NCBI GenBank assembly: GCA_947449495.1 | Contig: CANFSB010000009.1 | Span: 1 to 57,726 of the forward strand | Length of the DNA stretch: 57,726 bases | Reading direction: 5' to 3' | From: Pseudomonadota bacterium | GTDB lineage: Bacteria > Pseudomonadota > Gammaproteobacteria > Steroidobacterales > Steroidobacteraceae | Part shown: piece after piece, positions 18,225 to 26,375 of the stretch | Position numbering within the stretch: the stretch's first letter is position 1 | How the letters are laid out: each line of letters begins with the position of its first letter | Notes under the pieces: model-generated | What the model was told of the DNA's origin: nothing | Database searches by the model: none | What the model saw: the letters and a program-made list of their open reading frames with translations, nothing else | Position numbers and translations under genes: made by a program

Positions 18225-19162
18225 TCCGCAAAGAAACGCTGCTTCTGGGTTGCACCGCGCTGGCCTCGCTCTGGCTGGTGCCGACCGATCTGGTCGCGCA
18301 GACACCACCCAACACCGCTACAGCTACAGCCAGCGGCACCACATCAGAGCTCAATAGCTTCGCTGGCTACTGGCGCGAACCGCGGCAAGCGCGTCGCGGC
18401 CCTCCCGGCGGTGGTCCTCCGGGTGGCGGTCCTGGTGCCGGCGGCCCTCCCGGTGGTGGTCCTCCGGGTGGCGGTCCTCCGGGTGGTGGTCCTCCCGGTG
18501 GTGGTCCTCCCGGCGGTGGTCCTCCCGGCGGCGGTCCTGGTGCCGGTGGCCCTCCTGGCGCAGGCGGTCCTCCGGGTGGTGGGCCCGGCGCAAAGGTGAG
18601 AACAGCTGCAGCAGGCAAGATGCTGCCCTGGGTTGAACAGCGTTATCAGGCATACAACGCCGCAATGGCTGCTCAACAGTTGCCGATCACCAACGCCAAT
18701 CAATGCTTGCCTTGGGCAGTGCCCGGAATCGGCATTCCCGGTGGCGTGGCTTATGGGATGAACATCGTCACTTCGCCGACCGAGGTCGTATTCCTATACG
18801 AGCTCGATCATCAGGCACGCATCGTTTATCTAAACCAAGCCCATCCCAAAGATCTCAAGCCCAGCTACTTTGGTCATTCCGTGGGGCACTGGGAAGGCAA
18901 CGCTCTGGTTGTGGACTCGATTGGCTTCAACGACAAAACAGAAATATTCGATGGAATTGCGCACACAGCTCAGCTGCATGTGGTGCAGCGCCTCAGCATC
19001 AACAGCGCAGGACGGCTTGAAGAAGCTGTGACATTTGAGGATCCCGGCGCCTACAAGGCTGGCATCAGCTTCACCCACGTGTTTGAGCGCGGTGCTGCAT
19101 TCCAAGAATATGTCTGTTCAGAGAACAACCACGAGATCGACTTGGCAAAACCCCTGCCCTAA
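18221..19162 (+). CDS. Exported WEG/PHSD-family protein with PPGGG linker (copy B)
   Basis: A 313-residue member of the same exported family. The ATG at 18221 overlaps the previous stop, so the long upstream frame is not used. Signal peptide: about 1-27. Residues 60-123 are almost wholly Gly/Pro repeats (PPGGG, PGAGG), inserted right after the FAGYW start of the domain. After that come LPWVEQRYQAYNAAMAAQQ, NQCLPWAVPGIGIPGG, SVGHWEGNALVVDSIGF, HTAQLHVVQRLSI and VTFEDPGAYKAG. The repeat looks like an expanded spacer, as in the neighbouring sulfatase. Last gene of the plus-strand trio. Confidence 0.8.
   Translation: MIRKETLLLGCTALASLWLVPTDLVAQTPPNTATATASGTTSELNSFAGYWREPRQARRGPPGGGPPGGGPGAGGPPGGGPPGGGPPGGGPPGGGPPGGGPPGGGPGAGGPPGAGGPPGGGPGAKVRTAAAGKMLPWVEQRYQAYNAAMAAQQLPITNANQCLPWAVPGIGIPGGVAYGMNIVTSPTEVVFLYELDHQARIVYLNQAHPKDLKPSYFGHSVGHWEGNALVVDSIGFNDKTEIFDGIAHTAQLHVVQRLSINSAGRLEEAVTFEDPGAYKAGISFTHVFERGAAFQEYVCSENNHEIDLAKPLP
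18398..18590 (+). repeat. Tandem Gly/Pro-coding repeat in copy B
   Basis: About 193 bases of 15-base units (CCTCCCGGTGGTGGT and variants) encode PPGGG, with two PGAGG-type interruptions. The frame is preserved throughout. The variation in third positions argues for selection on the peptide, and the regular period makes the tract prone to length change by slippage. Confidence 0.92.
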
Positions 19163-19173
19163 TTCGACCTCAC

Positions 19174-19199
19174 CCCAACCGAGTGACTACTCGGTTGGG
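19174..19199. terminator. Bidirectional terminator-like hairpin
   Basis: A perfect 11-base stem, CCCAACCGAGT (19174-19184) and ACTCGGTTGGG (19189-19199), encloses a four-base loop between the convergent exported-family genes and overlaps the stop of the minus-strand gene. There is no long T-tract on either side. Confidence 0.55.
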
Positions 19200-19969
19200 A
19201 CCTGCATGTCGCGGTTGTTCTGGGCACACACGTATTCAAGCAGCCGTGTCTCGGTCAACTTGCGAAAGTGCTTCGTCACCGTCCATGGCGCCACCAGCGC
19301 ACCCGGGTCGGTTACCACCAACTGCAACTCCATCGCACCAGGCGCAGTGATGGTGTAACGCTCAACCACCTGCAGTGCATCGGTATGCGGGATGCCATCC
19401 CAGTTCAATTGACCACGGGCACTTAGACCCACCGTATCAACAACCAGCGTCTCACCTTCCCAATGGCCTACCGAATCTCCATACCAGTTGGCTTGCAACT
19501 TGGCGGGATGGGTTGAGTTCATACGGATGCGCCGCGACTGGTAATCAGCCTCGTAAAGTATGTAGGTGACCTTGTCAGTGCGTAAAAACTGAAAGGGATA
19601 GGGAATCTCTATAACGGTAGGCGTGCCATCAGGCCGGCACTCTGCTGTGTTGGTGGCCAGCGGCCTGCCAACCTTGAGCGCCGCATCACGCTTGGCCATT
19701 ACCTCCATCGCCCAAGGCTGCAGATACTTGGCGTAATCGTTCCAGCCCTCTTCCGAGCAGCATCCCTCGAGGGGAGCGCCGGGCGGTCTGCGGCCACGAC
19801 CTGCGTTACGCCAAATCCCGTCAAAGGCTGAATGTGCGCCCGAGACTGCTCCCTGCTGGGCACCCGATGGGGTCGCCGCATTGAGCTCGGCAGACAGAGG
19901 CAGACTGACTGCCAGAATGACGGCTGCAACTGCTGCTCTCACCGTCGCGTAATGTTGGGTCACTTTCAT
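19187..19969 (-). CDS. Exported WEG/PHSD-family protein (copy C)
   Basis: A 260-residue exported protein with signal peptide AAVAAVILAVSLPLSAELNA. The mature part contains FDGIWRNAGRGRRPPGAP, a Cys pair CCSEEGW not seen in the other copies, NDYAKYLQPWAMEVMAK, ECRPDGTPTVIEIPYPFQF, VTYILYEADYQSRRIRM, SVGHWEGETLVVDTVGL, GIPHTDALQVVERYTI and VVTDPGALVAPWTV. The ATG at 19969 overlaps the TGA of copy D (ATGA), so the two are translationally coupled. It is convergent with copy B. The function is not known; relatedness to the other four copies is plain from the shared motif order. Confidence 0.8.
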   Translation of the reverse strand: MKVTQHYATVRAAVAAVILAVSLPLSAELNAATPSGAQQGAVSGAHSAFDGIWRNAGRGRRPPGAPLEGCCSEEGWNDYAKYLQPWAMEVMAKRDAALKVGRPLATNTAECRPDGTPTVIEIPYPFQFLRTDKVTYILYEADYQSRRIRMNSTHPAKLQANWYGDSVGHWEGETLVVDTVGLSARGQLNWDGIPHTDALQVVERYTITAPGAMELQLVVTDPGALVAPWTVTKHFRKLTETRLLEYVCAQNNRDMQVPTE

Positions 19970-20679
19970 TTTCCGGCCTTCCCTGAGAAGTTTCGGTGTT
20001 GCTCGCCGCAGGCGTATTCGACGATGCCCACATCATCTTTCTTGGCAAAGGTCATGCGAGTCGTCCACGGCTTCTGGTAATAACGTGAATCGCTGATGGT
20101 CACGTCAACCTGCAAGCGACGACCACCGGCCAGCGTTTGCCAACGCTCCAGGGTCTGCAACTCGTCACTGTGTTGAAGACCAGAATCGTCCAACCAGGTC
20201 TCGCCATTGAAAGCGATGCTCTCGATAACAAGCACTTTGCCTTCCCAACGGGCGTTGGCATTACCCATATAGTTTTCGATCAGCAGGTTTGGATCGAGAG
20301 GCGGACCGCCTACTGGCAATGCGCGATAGACATGCCGTGCTTCATGGATAAAGGTGACTTGGCCGGGAGTCTGCACAATCTCGAACGGATAGCGAGCCGT
20401 CAGCAAACGGGGAACACCGTCAGGCAAACAATACTTACGAGTCAGATCTTGGATCTTGGCCGACTTGAGGCCAGAAGCCACTGCTTGGTAAGCCGCGCGC
20501 CCCTCTGGCGTTAGCGGCGGCGCGGAGCCATCCACAGCGCGCAACGAACTGATCGATCGTTCTGCCAGCCAGATACCTGAGAACTCGTCCGGACCAGCAA
20601 CTGCGTTGGCAGCTATTGCACAGGTCTGCGACACCAGCAGCACCATGGCAATAGCAGCACCCTTACTGAACATGCCCAT
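19966..20679 (-). CDS. Exported WEG/PHSD-family protein (copy D)
   Basis: A 237-residue exported protein. The ATG at 20679 has AAGGGTGG upstream; an internal ATG two codons later is also possible. Signal peptide: AIAMVLLVSQTCAIAANA. Conserved segments are FSGIWLAERSISSLR, PLTPEGRAAYQAVASGLK, YCLPDGVPRLLTARYPFEI, VTFIHEARHVYRALP, NARWEGKVLVIESIAF, ETWLDDSGLQHSDELQTLERW and TISDSRYYQKPWTTRMTF. It is closest in pattern to copy A. First gene of the C-D pair, beginning 101 bases after the stop of the BaeR-like regulator on the same strand. It may be read through from, or regulated by, that system, but this is not shown. Confidence 0.8.
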   Translation of the reverse strand: MGMFSKGAAIAMVLLVSQTCAIAANAVAGPDEFSGIWLAERSISSLRAVDGSAPPLTPEGRAAYQAVASGLKSAKIQDLTRKYCLPDGVPRLLTARYPFEIVQTPGQVTFIHEARHVYRALPVGGPPLDPNLLIENYMGNANARWEGKVLVIESIAFNGETWLDDSGLQHSDELQTLERWQTLAGGRRLQVDVTISDSRYYQKPWTTRMTFAKKDDVGIVEYACGEQHRNFSGKAGK

Positions 20680-20780
20680 GAAACCACCCTTGATATTGTT
20701 ATCGCCCGAGGCCTTAAAAAGACCAATTTGTGGGTCGAGACTGGCTTCGCAATGTGTAGAGAATGAGGATGCGCCGTGAG

Positions 20781-21455
20781 CTAAGCCTCGTACTTGTACC
20801 CAACGCCATAGACCGAGCGCAGCGGCTTCTCATCAAGTTCCAATGAGTCCAACTTCCGGCGCAGTTTTTTAACATGGCTGTCAATCGTCCGATCGTTGAC
20901 GATACGAAAGTCGTTGTAGACCCTGTTCATGATTTCATCGCGGGAAAAGATGCGGCCGGGCGCATCCATTAACACTCGCAGCATCTCGAACTCCAAGGCA
21001 GTAAGCGCTACAGCTTTGCCCTTGGCGCTGGCTCGATAGGTGTCCCGATCCAGAACCAATGCAGCGCGCTTGGCCGGCGGCTTGTCGCCTTGTACCCGAC
21101 GCAGCAATGCATGGGCTCGCGCCACAACCTCTTTGGCAGAAAATGGCTTGCAAATGTAGTCGTCGACGCCCAGATCGAAACCGGCCAACCTATCCTGCTC
21201 CTCGCGCCGTGCGGTGATCATAATCACCGGAACAGTCGACTCTTTGCGCAACTCCCTGCAAACCGTCAGCCCGTCACACCCCGGCAACATCAAGTCAAGC
21301 AACACCAAACTGGGGCTGTTCTTGCGCAGCCAAGGCAAGACCTCCAGACCGTTGGCAATACGATGAGTGCGCCCACCTGCAGCATGCAAGTACTCCGCAA
21401 GCACCGAGGCGATCTTGTCCTCGTCCTCTACAATCAGAATCAGTGCACCGTTCAT
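20781..21455 (-). CDS. OmpR/PhoB-type response regulator, BaeR-like
   Basis: A 224-residue DNA-binding response regulator. The receiver domain (LILIVEDEDKIASVL, phospho-acceptor VLLDLMLPG at Asp54, MITARREEQDRL, DDYICKPFSAKEVVARA) is followed by a winged helix with ALTALEFEMLRVL and DRTIDSHVKKLRRKLDSL ending VYGVGYKYEA. The DYICKPFS and VNDRTIDSHVKKLRRKL segments closely follow E. coli BaeR, an envelope-stress and efflux regulator. Its ATG overlaps the stop of the sensor kinase gene (ATGA). Natural targets in this organism are unknown; the downstream exported-family genes are candidates. Confidence 0.9.
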   Translation of the reverse strand: MNGALILIVEDEDKIASVLAEYLHAAGGRTHRIANGLEVLPWLRKNSPSLVLLDLMLPGCDGLTVCRELRKESTVPVIMITARREEQDRLAGFDLGVDDYICKPFSAKEVVARAHALLRRVQGDKPPAKRAALVLDRDTYRASAKGKAVALTALEFEMLRVLMDAPGRIFSRDEIMNRVYNDFRIVNDRTIDSHVKKLRRKLDSLELDEKPLRSVYGVGYKYEA

Positions 21456-22975
21456 AGCTTGACCACCGGAATCAGTTTGATGTCAAAACGCAAGCCGCCA
21501 AGCGGAGATTGGGAAGCCACGATTGTGCCGCCATGGGCAGCGACAATGGATTGCGCAATGGCGAGACCCAATCCAGAGCCACCACTGGAGCGATTTCGAG
21601 ACGATTCGCCGCGGTACATTCTCTTAAACAAATGCGCCAGCTCAAAAGCTTCAACCGATGGCGAACTATCCTCAAACCTAATGACAATCTGCTCGGCCTC
21701 ACGCTGCACGGTAATGCGCACACAGCCGCTTTGGTCGGTGTAGCGCAAGCTGTTTTCCAGCAGATTCATGAACACCTGTCGCAAACGGTCTGGATCACCA
21801 ATGGTCTGCAGCTTGTCGCCGTCTTTAACGCTGTACTCAAGGGCGAGCTGTTTTTGGACAAAGCGTGTTTTCGATAGATCCACGCAAGAGGCTAACAAAG
21901 CCCCAACATCCAAGTCGGTCGGATGTAACGACGCAATACCGCCATCGAGTAACGATAATTGATGCAAGTCATCAATCAGCCGCGACAACCGCTTTGCCTC
22001 TTCTTGCAACGAGCGAAAGCCCTCTGTTGTGGGCGCTCGTAGTCCATCGATTACCGCTTCAGATTCAGCCAACAAGATCGCGACCGGCGTGCGCAACTCG
22101 TGCGAGATCTCGGCCAACCATTGTCGCTGCAGATCTTGGTTGCGCTTTAGCGCAGCCGCCAGTTGATTGAAGTCTGCCGCCAGATCACTAAGTTCATCAT
22201 TCGATTCCAGCGGCAACTCTTCCACTGACTGGCCGTCTGCCAGCAAACGTGCGGCCAAGCCAATTTGCTGCACCGGACGTGTCACGAGCCTGGCAATGAA
22301 GAATGCGGGCAGCATGGCCAGCAGAACGCTACCAGCAAGAATCAAGCCTCTGGCAGTTAAGAACCGCTGTCTGAACTGCTGGTCATAGGGCGTCGCCTTG
22401 TTCAGCGCAAGGCCCAGAATGCCGACAACCGATTGACCACTGTGTATGGGCCATTGCCGCATACCGGCGTCGAGCGGCGCTGTACCAATGAGCAAGTGCT
22501 GCTGTGCGTCGAGTAATACGAACCGCAGCGGCAAGGGTGCAGGAATGGACTCTGGAAACTCATTGCCCTTGAACTGCTCGAACAAGGCTTCCAGCTCAGC
22601 GATATCACCGGGCTTATGCCCAGCAGCCACCATTGCCAACTCTGCCCAGCGGCCATGGTTTTCTTGAAGCGCATTCCAACCGCCGCTCTTGGCGTATTCA
22701 AGTTCAAGATTGTCCGCGAACACCTGCGCGCGTTGGTCATTGAAGGAGTTCATGTACTCCGCAAAGCCCTTGTCGAAGGACCAGCCCACCAGCAGCGAAA
22801 ATGCGAAGACCACCAACAGCGACTGCACCAGCAGCAGCAGAAATACCTTGGACCGGATGTTCAGGCGCCGGGGCGTAGCCCGGCGCCGCTGGAAGACCTG
22901 GCGGCGAAAGCCCAAAGCTCGGGATGCAGACGCTGCCGGGCTGCTGTCAGGACGCTGTGTTGCCTCGGGCTGCAT
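21452..22975 (-). CDS. Sensor histidine kinase, BaeS-like
   Basis: Partner kinase of the adjacent regulator. A first membrane helix (VFLLLLVQSLLVVFAFSLLVG) and a second (GLILAGSVLLAMLPAFFIARLV) frame a periplasmic sensor of about 140 residues. HAMP follows, then the H-box WLAEISHELRTPVAILLAE, N-box VFMNLLENSLRYTDQSG, and G-boxes RFEDSSPSV and SGGSGLGLAIAQSIVAAHGG. The open frame extends upstream to a TTG at 23095 and an ATG at 23083. I prefer ATG 22975 because ACAGGTCCCC precedes it and the extra N-terminus has no recognisable domain; this choice is uncertain. It is divergent from the OFA transporter gene. Confidence 0.88.
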   Translation of the reverse strand: MQPEATQRPDSSPAASASRALGFRRQVFQRRRATPRRLNIRSKVFLLLLVQSLLVVFAFSLLVGWSFDKGFAEYMNSFNDQRAQVFADNLELEYAKSGGWNALQENHGRWAELAMVAAGHKPGDIAELEALFEQFKGNEFPESIPAPLPLRFVLLDAQQHLLIGTAPLDAGMRQWPIHSGQSVVGILGLALNKATPYDQQFRQRFLTARGLILAGSVLLAMLPAFFIARLVTRPVQQIGLAARLLADGQSVEELPLESNDELSDLAADFNQLAAALKRNQDLQRQWLAEISHELRTPVAILLAESEAVIDGLRAPTTEGFRSLQEEAKRLSRLIDDLHQLSLLDGGIASLHPTDLDVGALLASCVDLSKTRFVQKQLALEYSVKDGDKLQTIGDPDRLRQVFMNLLENSLRYTDQSGCVRITVQREAEQIVIRFEDSSPSVEAFELAHLFKRMYRGESSRNRSSGGSGLGLAIAQSIVAAHGGTIVASQSPLGGLRFDIKLIPVVKL

Positions 22976-23145
22976 GGGGACCTGTCGGACGGTGGGTAAT
23001 CGGAAGTCACTGTGTACTCGCCAGAGCGCCTCAGGGTCAATCGACAAGCAATCCGGCCCGCAACGTTTTCGCATTGCTTCCATATTCGTTGGCAATTGGG
23101 GTCATAGCATCGACACAGTCGCATACAACAAAGAACAAAATCGCT

Positions 23146-24426
23146 ATGGCAACCACAACGCAGCCCGATCCCCAAGCTAACGTTGGCTCCAGCCGAAACC
23201 GTCAGCTGTTGCTAGGCATCATCACGATGATGGCGGTTTCCAGCCCGCAATATGTGTGGACGTTGTTTGTGCCTGCAATTAAGGATGGAATGGGTGTGCC
23301 GCTCTCGCAGCTGCAGATCACCATCGCCATTTTCAGCGTGTGCATGTGTGGTCTGGGGCCCATCCACGGCTATCTCGCTCAGCGCATCTCTTCCCGCGTG
23401 TTCATCGGAATAGGCGGGCTTCTTGCCGGCCTCGGCTGGGTGCTATCAGCCATGGCCACCAGCCTGCCGATGCTCTACCTCAGTTACGGTGTCATCACCG
23501 GCATTGGTGTCGGCATGGTCTATGTGGCTGGCAGCGACCTTGCCGCACAGTGGTTTCCGGACCGGCGCGGTTTAGCCGTTGGCTTGGTGGCCGGTAGCTA
23601 CGGCTTTGGCGCCGTCGTCACCACTTTTCCGATTGATGCCGCTATCAAGTCCGGCGGCTATCAGCACGCTCTGACGATCTACGGCGCACTACTGGGCGTG
23701 ATCTGCCTGCTTGCAGCGCTGGGCATGCGCAAGCGCACCGCATCTGATGTGGTACCTGCTGCTGCAAACAACGTTGCCAACATCCGCAGCTACACGCCCA
23801 AAGAAATGCTCAGTACACCGGTGTATTGGCTGCTCTTCACCATGATGACCCTGGTAGCTACCGGCGGCCTGATGGTTATTTCTCAGATGAGCGTGTTCGC
23901 CAAAAGCTTCGGAATCGGTCCGACAACACTGGTGCTAGGCGTTGCAGCTCTGCCTCTAGCACTAACCCTCGACCGTATTGCCAATGGATTCACACGGCCC
24001 TTGTTCGGTTGGATCTCGGACCATATTGGCCGCGAGAACACCATGGCCGTGGCTTTCTTCATGGAAGCGGTTGCCATCGTGCTGTTGATGTTGGTCGGAC
24101 ACGAACCGGTGCTGTTTGTGCTGTTGTCTGCCGTCGTCTTCTTGGGCTGGGGCGAGATCTTCTCGCTGTTCCCCGCCACACAAGCAGACATGTTCGGGCC
24201 CAAGCACCAAGCGACTAATCTAGGCTTCCTTATGGTCTCAATTGGTGTGGCCTCGGTCTTCGGCGGCCCGCTGGCTTCATTGGTGTTTGAGCAAAGCGGC
24301 TCGTGGACACCCGTGTTTTATATCGTCAGTGGCTTGGACTTCATTGCCGCAGTACTGGCTCTGGCAGTACTCAAACCGATTCGCCGCAATTGGCACTCAA
24401 AGCCATTACAGGACACAGCTGTTTAG
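23146..24426 (+). CDS. MFS transporter, oxalate/formate antiporter (OFA) family
   Basis: A 426-residue 12-helix transporter. Start ATG 23146: the longer upstream frame overlaps the kinase gene antisense and lacks homology. Features are VWTLFVPAIKDGMGVPLSQLQ, SVCMCGLGPIHGYLAQRISSR, YVAGSDLAAQWFPDRRGLAVG and GFTRPLFGWISDHIGRENTM, matching OxlT-like carriers that exchange small monocarboxylates or dicarboxylates. It lacks an obvious ribosome site. Its end overlaps the convergent GntR gene by four bases. The neighbouring catabolic operon suggests it imports that pathway's organic-acid substrate, which is inference. Confidence 0.88.
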   Translation: MATTTQPDPQANVGSSRNRQLLLGIITMMAVSSPQYVWTLFVPAIKDGMGVPLSQLQITIAIFSVCMCGLGPIHGYLAQRISSRVFIGIGGLLAGLGWVLSAMATSLPMLYLSYGVITGIGVGMVYVAGSDLAAQWFPDRRGLAVGLVAGSYGFGAVVTTFPIDAAIKSGGYQHALTIYGALLGVICLLAALGMRKRTASDVVPAAANNVANIRSYTPKEMLSTPVYWLLFTMMTLVATGGLMVISQMSVFAKSFGIGPTTLVLGVAALPLALTLDRIANGFTRPLFGWISDHIGRENTMAVAFFMEAVAIVLLMLVGHEPVLFVLLSAVVFLGWGEIFSLFPATQADMFGPKHQATNLGFLMVSIGVASVFGGPLASLVFEQSGSWTPVFYIVSGLDFIAAVLALAVLKPIRRNWHSKPLQDTAV

Positions 24427-25208
24427 CTTGTCTGCTGCTCCGGGGCAGCTGGAGAACTCATGATTACGGCAAACGTCATGCCGTAATGGTTCTCCAGCAG
24501 CTTCACTGCATCGACAGACCGTCGGGACAAGCAAGCCTCTACGATCGCCTTGTGCTCATCCAGCTCATTACGTTCAGAGATTTGTTGGGCTGCAAGTAAT
24601 CGATAGCGCTCGGCGGCATCAAATAACTGCTCAGAGATGCGCCGCGTCCAGCGAGAGCCACAGCCGCTCACCAAAGCGCAATGAAATTCCCTGTGCAGAC
24701 TTTCCCAACTCGTATCGGCGACAGCCAAATTCTCGTCAGCGACACGACTGGCTCTGGAGAGTCTATGCAGCGCCAGCACCAGGCCCTCTTCCCAGGCCAC
24801 GTCGTAACGACGAATCGACTCGCTGATGGCAGCTCCATCAATGGCGCAGCGAGCAAGCACCAGTTCCTGCAGGTCACTTTCGCTCACCGGTGCGACGCGA
24901 AAGCCCTTCTGATCTTCCAGGGCTACGAAACCTTCGGACAGCAGCCGGTTCAGCGCTTCTCTGATGGGACTGCTGGCGATGTTGAAGCGCTTGCGCAAGT
25001 CCTCAGCCCGCAGTTTTACGCCCGGCTTGAGGCGCCCAGACAGCACTTCCGCGCGCAATTCCCGATACACGACAGTACTGAGAGTCGTAGAGCTTTTTTT
25101 GGCCTCAACGGCCGGATCGGTCGACTTGGTTCTGTTTATGGTCACAGTCGTGCCTAGCGGAAATGAAGCAGCAGAATAATTCAAAAGTCCCACGAAGCCA
25201 TAACTCAT
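24423..25208 (-). CDS. GntR-family transcriptional regulator, FCD subfamily
   Basis: A 261-residue regulator. The winged helix (about 45-110) shows VVYRELRAEVLSGRLKPGVKLRAEDLRKRFNIASSPIREAL, then LLSEGFVALEDQKGFRVAPVS. The all-helical FCD ligand domain carries LVLARCAIDGAAI, REFHCALVSGCGS and DEHKAIVEACLSR, including the His residues that usually bind a metal and a carboxylate ligand. FCD regulators typically repress sugar-acid or organic-acid catabolic genes. The gene is divergent from the operon beginning at 25328, and the intergenic AT-rich motif (25223-25237) is a likely operator for both directions. Confidence 0.92.
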   Translation of the reverse strand: MSYGFVGLLNYSAASFPLGTTVTINRTKSTDPAVEAKKSSTTLSTVVYRELRAEVLSGRLKPGVKLRAEDLRKRFNIASSPIREALNRLLSEGFVALEDQKGFRVAPVSESDLQELVLARCAIDGAAISESIRRYDVAWEEGLVLALHRLSRASRVADENLAVADTSWESLHREFHCALVSGCGSRWTRRISEQLFDAAERYRLLAAQQISERNELDEHKAIVEACLSRRSVDAVKLLENHYGMTFAVIMSSPAAPEQQTS

Positions 25209-25222
25209 CGCCGGAAACCTTA

Positions 25223-25237
25223 TTTTTATCGACTTTA
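25223..25237. promoter_or_regulatory. AT-rich motif, candidate GntR operator (site 1)
   Basis: TTTTTATCGACTTTA lies in the 119-base divergent gap between gntR and the dehydrogenase operon, and 14 of 15 bases recur at 31256-31270. A loose inverted repeat (TTAT..ACT / AGT.ATAA) extends to about 25246. Confidence 0.5.
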
Positions 25238-25327
25238 CAGTTATAATTTCCCAAATTTAGAGATTCCAGCCAGTAGTGCGGGCAGATCTAACTTCCGCCA
25301 CACACCCCTTATGAGGAGCTTGAAAAC

Positions 25328-26347
25328 ATGAAACTCGGTATTGCAGGACTGGGCTGGTGGGGCGGCACGTTAGTCGACGCAGTCGAGCACAGCCCTGGAC
25401 TCTCCTTCGTAGCGGCCTATACGCGTTCACGCTCGGAACAAGACCAGCAGCTCGCAAGCAAGCATGGGCTACGCCTCAGCGAGAGCTATCAAGCAATGCT
25501 CGATGACCCGGAAGTGGAAGGCGTGGTACTGGCCACACCGCCAATCGCCCATTGCGAGCAAATCCTTGCCGCAGCGGCCGCAGGCAAACATGTTTTCTGC
25601 GAGAAGCCCTTTGCAATGTCGCGTGACGAGGCGCTGCGATCCGTCACCGCTATGGACAAAGCTGGGCTGACTCTCGGACTCGGCTACAACCGACGGTTTC
25701 ACCCTTCCTGGCAAGACCTTAAACAGCGCATCGCCAGCGAAGAGCTCGGTGTAATCCTGCATGCTGAGTGCACCATGTCGGGACCCAACGGCCTGACTCT
25801 GGCCAAGAACGCTTGGCGCGGCAGCAGTGAACAGGCGCCCTGCGGCGGCCTGTTCCCAATGGGCGTTCACGCCATCGATGGATTTATCGATCTGTTTGGC
25901 GATATCAGCTCTGTTTTTTGCCTCAGCAATCGTCGCGCCGTGCCACCTGGCAACGACGACAACACCTCGGTGCTGTTGCGAACCAAGGCAGGTATGTCTG
26001 CGTACTTGGGGACGATGATGGCCACAGCGCCTACGTTCCGCTTCCAGGTCTACGGCTCCAAGGCCATGGCCTTGCTCGGCGGCACCGTGCACGTCGCAGG
26101 TCAGTCGTCACAGCACCGTCGCTCAGGCTTGTTCGGCAGCTACATCGTGCAGCCCATCAAAGGTGAGGCTCAGTCGCTGGATGTGCCGGTCTTTGACGTC
26201 AACTGTGCGGAGCTGGAGGCTTTCGCCCGTGCGGTCTCTGGCGCAGAGCCCTATCCCATCTCCACGGCCCAGATGATCCATGGTGTCGCCGTCACTGACG
26301 CCATCGTCCGCTCATCTCAATCGCAATCATTTGAGTCGGTCGTCTGA
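25328..26347 (+). CDS. Gfo/Idh/MocA-family oxidoreductase
   Basis: A 339-residue NAD(P)-dependent dehydrogenase of the glucose-fructose-oxidoreductase/inositol-dehydrogenase family. The Rossmann motif GIAGLGWWGG opens the protein, GVVLATPPIAHCEQIL and the signature CEKPFAM (Glu92-Lys93-Pro94) follow, and the C-terminal domain holds GGLFPMGVHAIDGFIDLFG with the usual His/Asp pair. A GAGGAG ribosome site precedes ATG 25328. It is the first gene of a four-gene plus-strand operon and the likely first target of the divergent GntR. The substrate (sugar, inositol-like or carbohydrate acid) is not deducible. Confidence 0.93.
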   Translation: MKLGIAGLGWWGGTLVDAVEHSPGLSFVAAYTRSRSEQDQQLASKHGLRLSESYQAMLDDPEVEGVVLATPPIAHCEQILAAAAAGKHVFCEKPFAMSRDEALRSVTAMDKAGLTLGLGYNRRFHPSWQDLKQRIASEELGVILHAECTMSGPNGLTLAKNAWRGSSEQAPCGGLFPMGVHAIDGFIDLFGDISSVFCLSNRRAVPPGNDDNTSVLLRTKAGMSAYLGTMMATAPTFRFQVYGSKAMALLGGTVHVAGQSSQHRRSGLFGSYIVQPIKGEAQSLDVPVFDVNCAELEAFARAVSGAEPYPISTAQMIHGVAVTDAIVRSSQSQSFESVV

Positions 26348-26375
26348 CCGCACCCAGTAACGGAGTTTTATAACC

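Noticed and set aside
15356-18590. CRISPR-like tandem repeats
   Set aside because: Units are contiguous 15-base coding repeats without spacers, in frame with PPGGG, and there are no cas genes.
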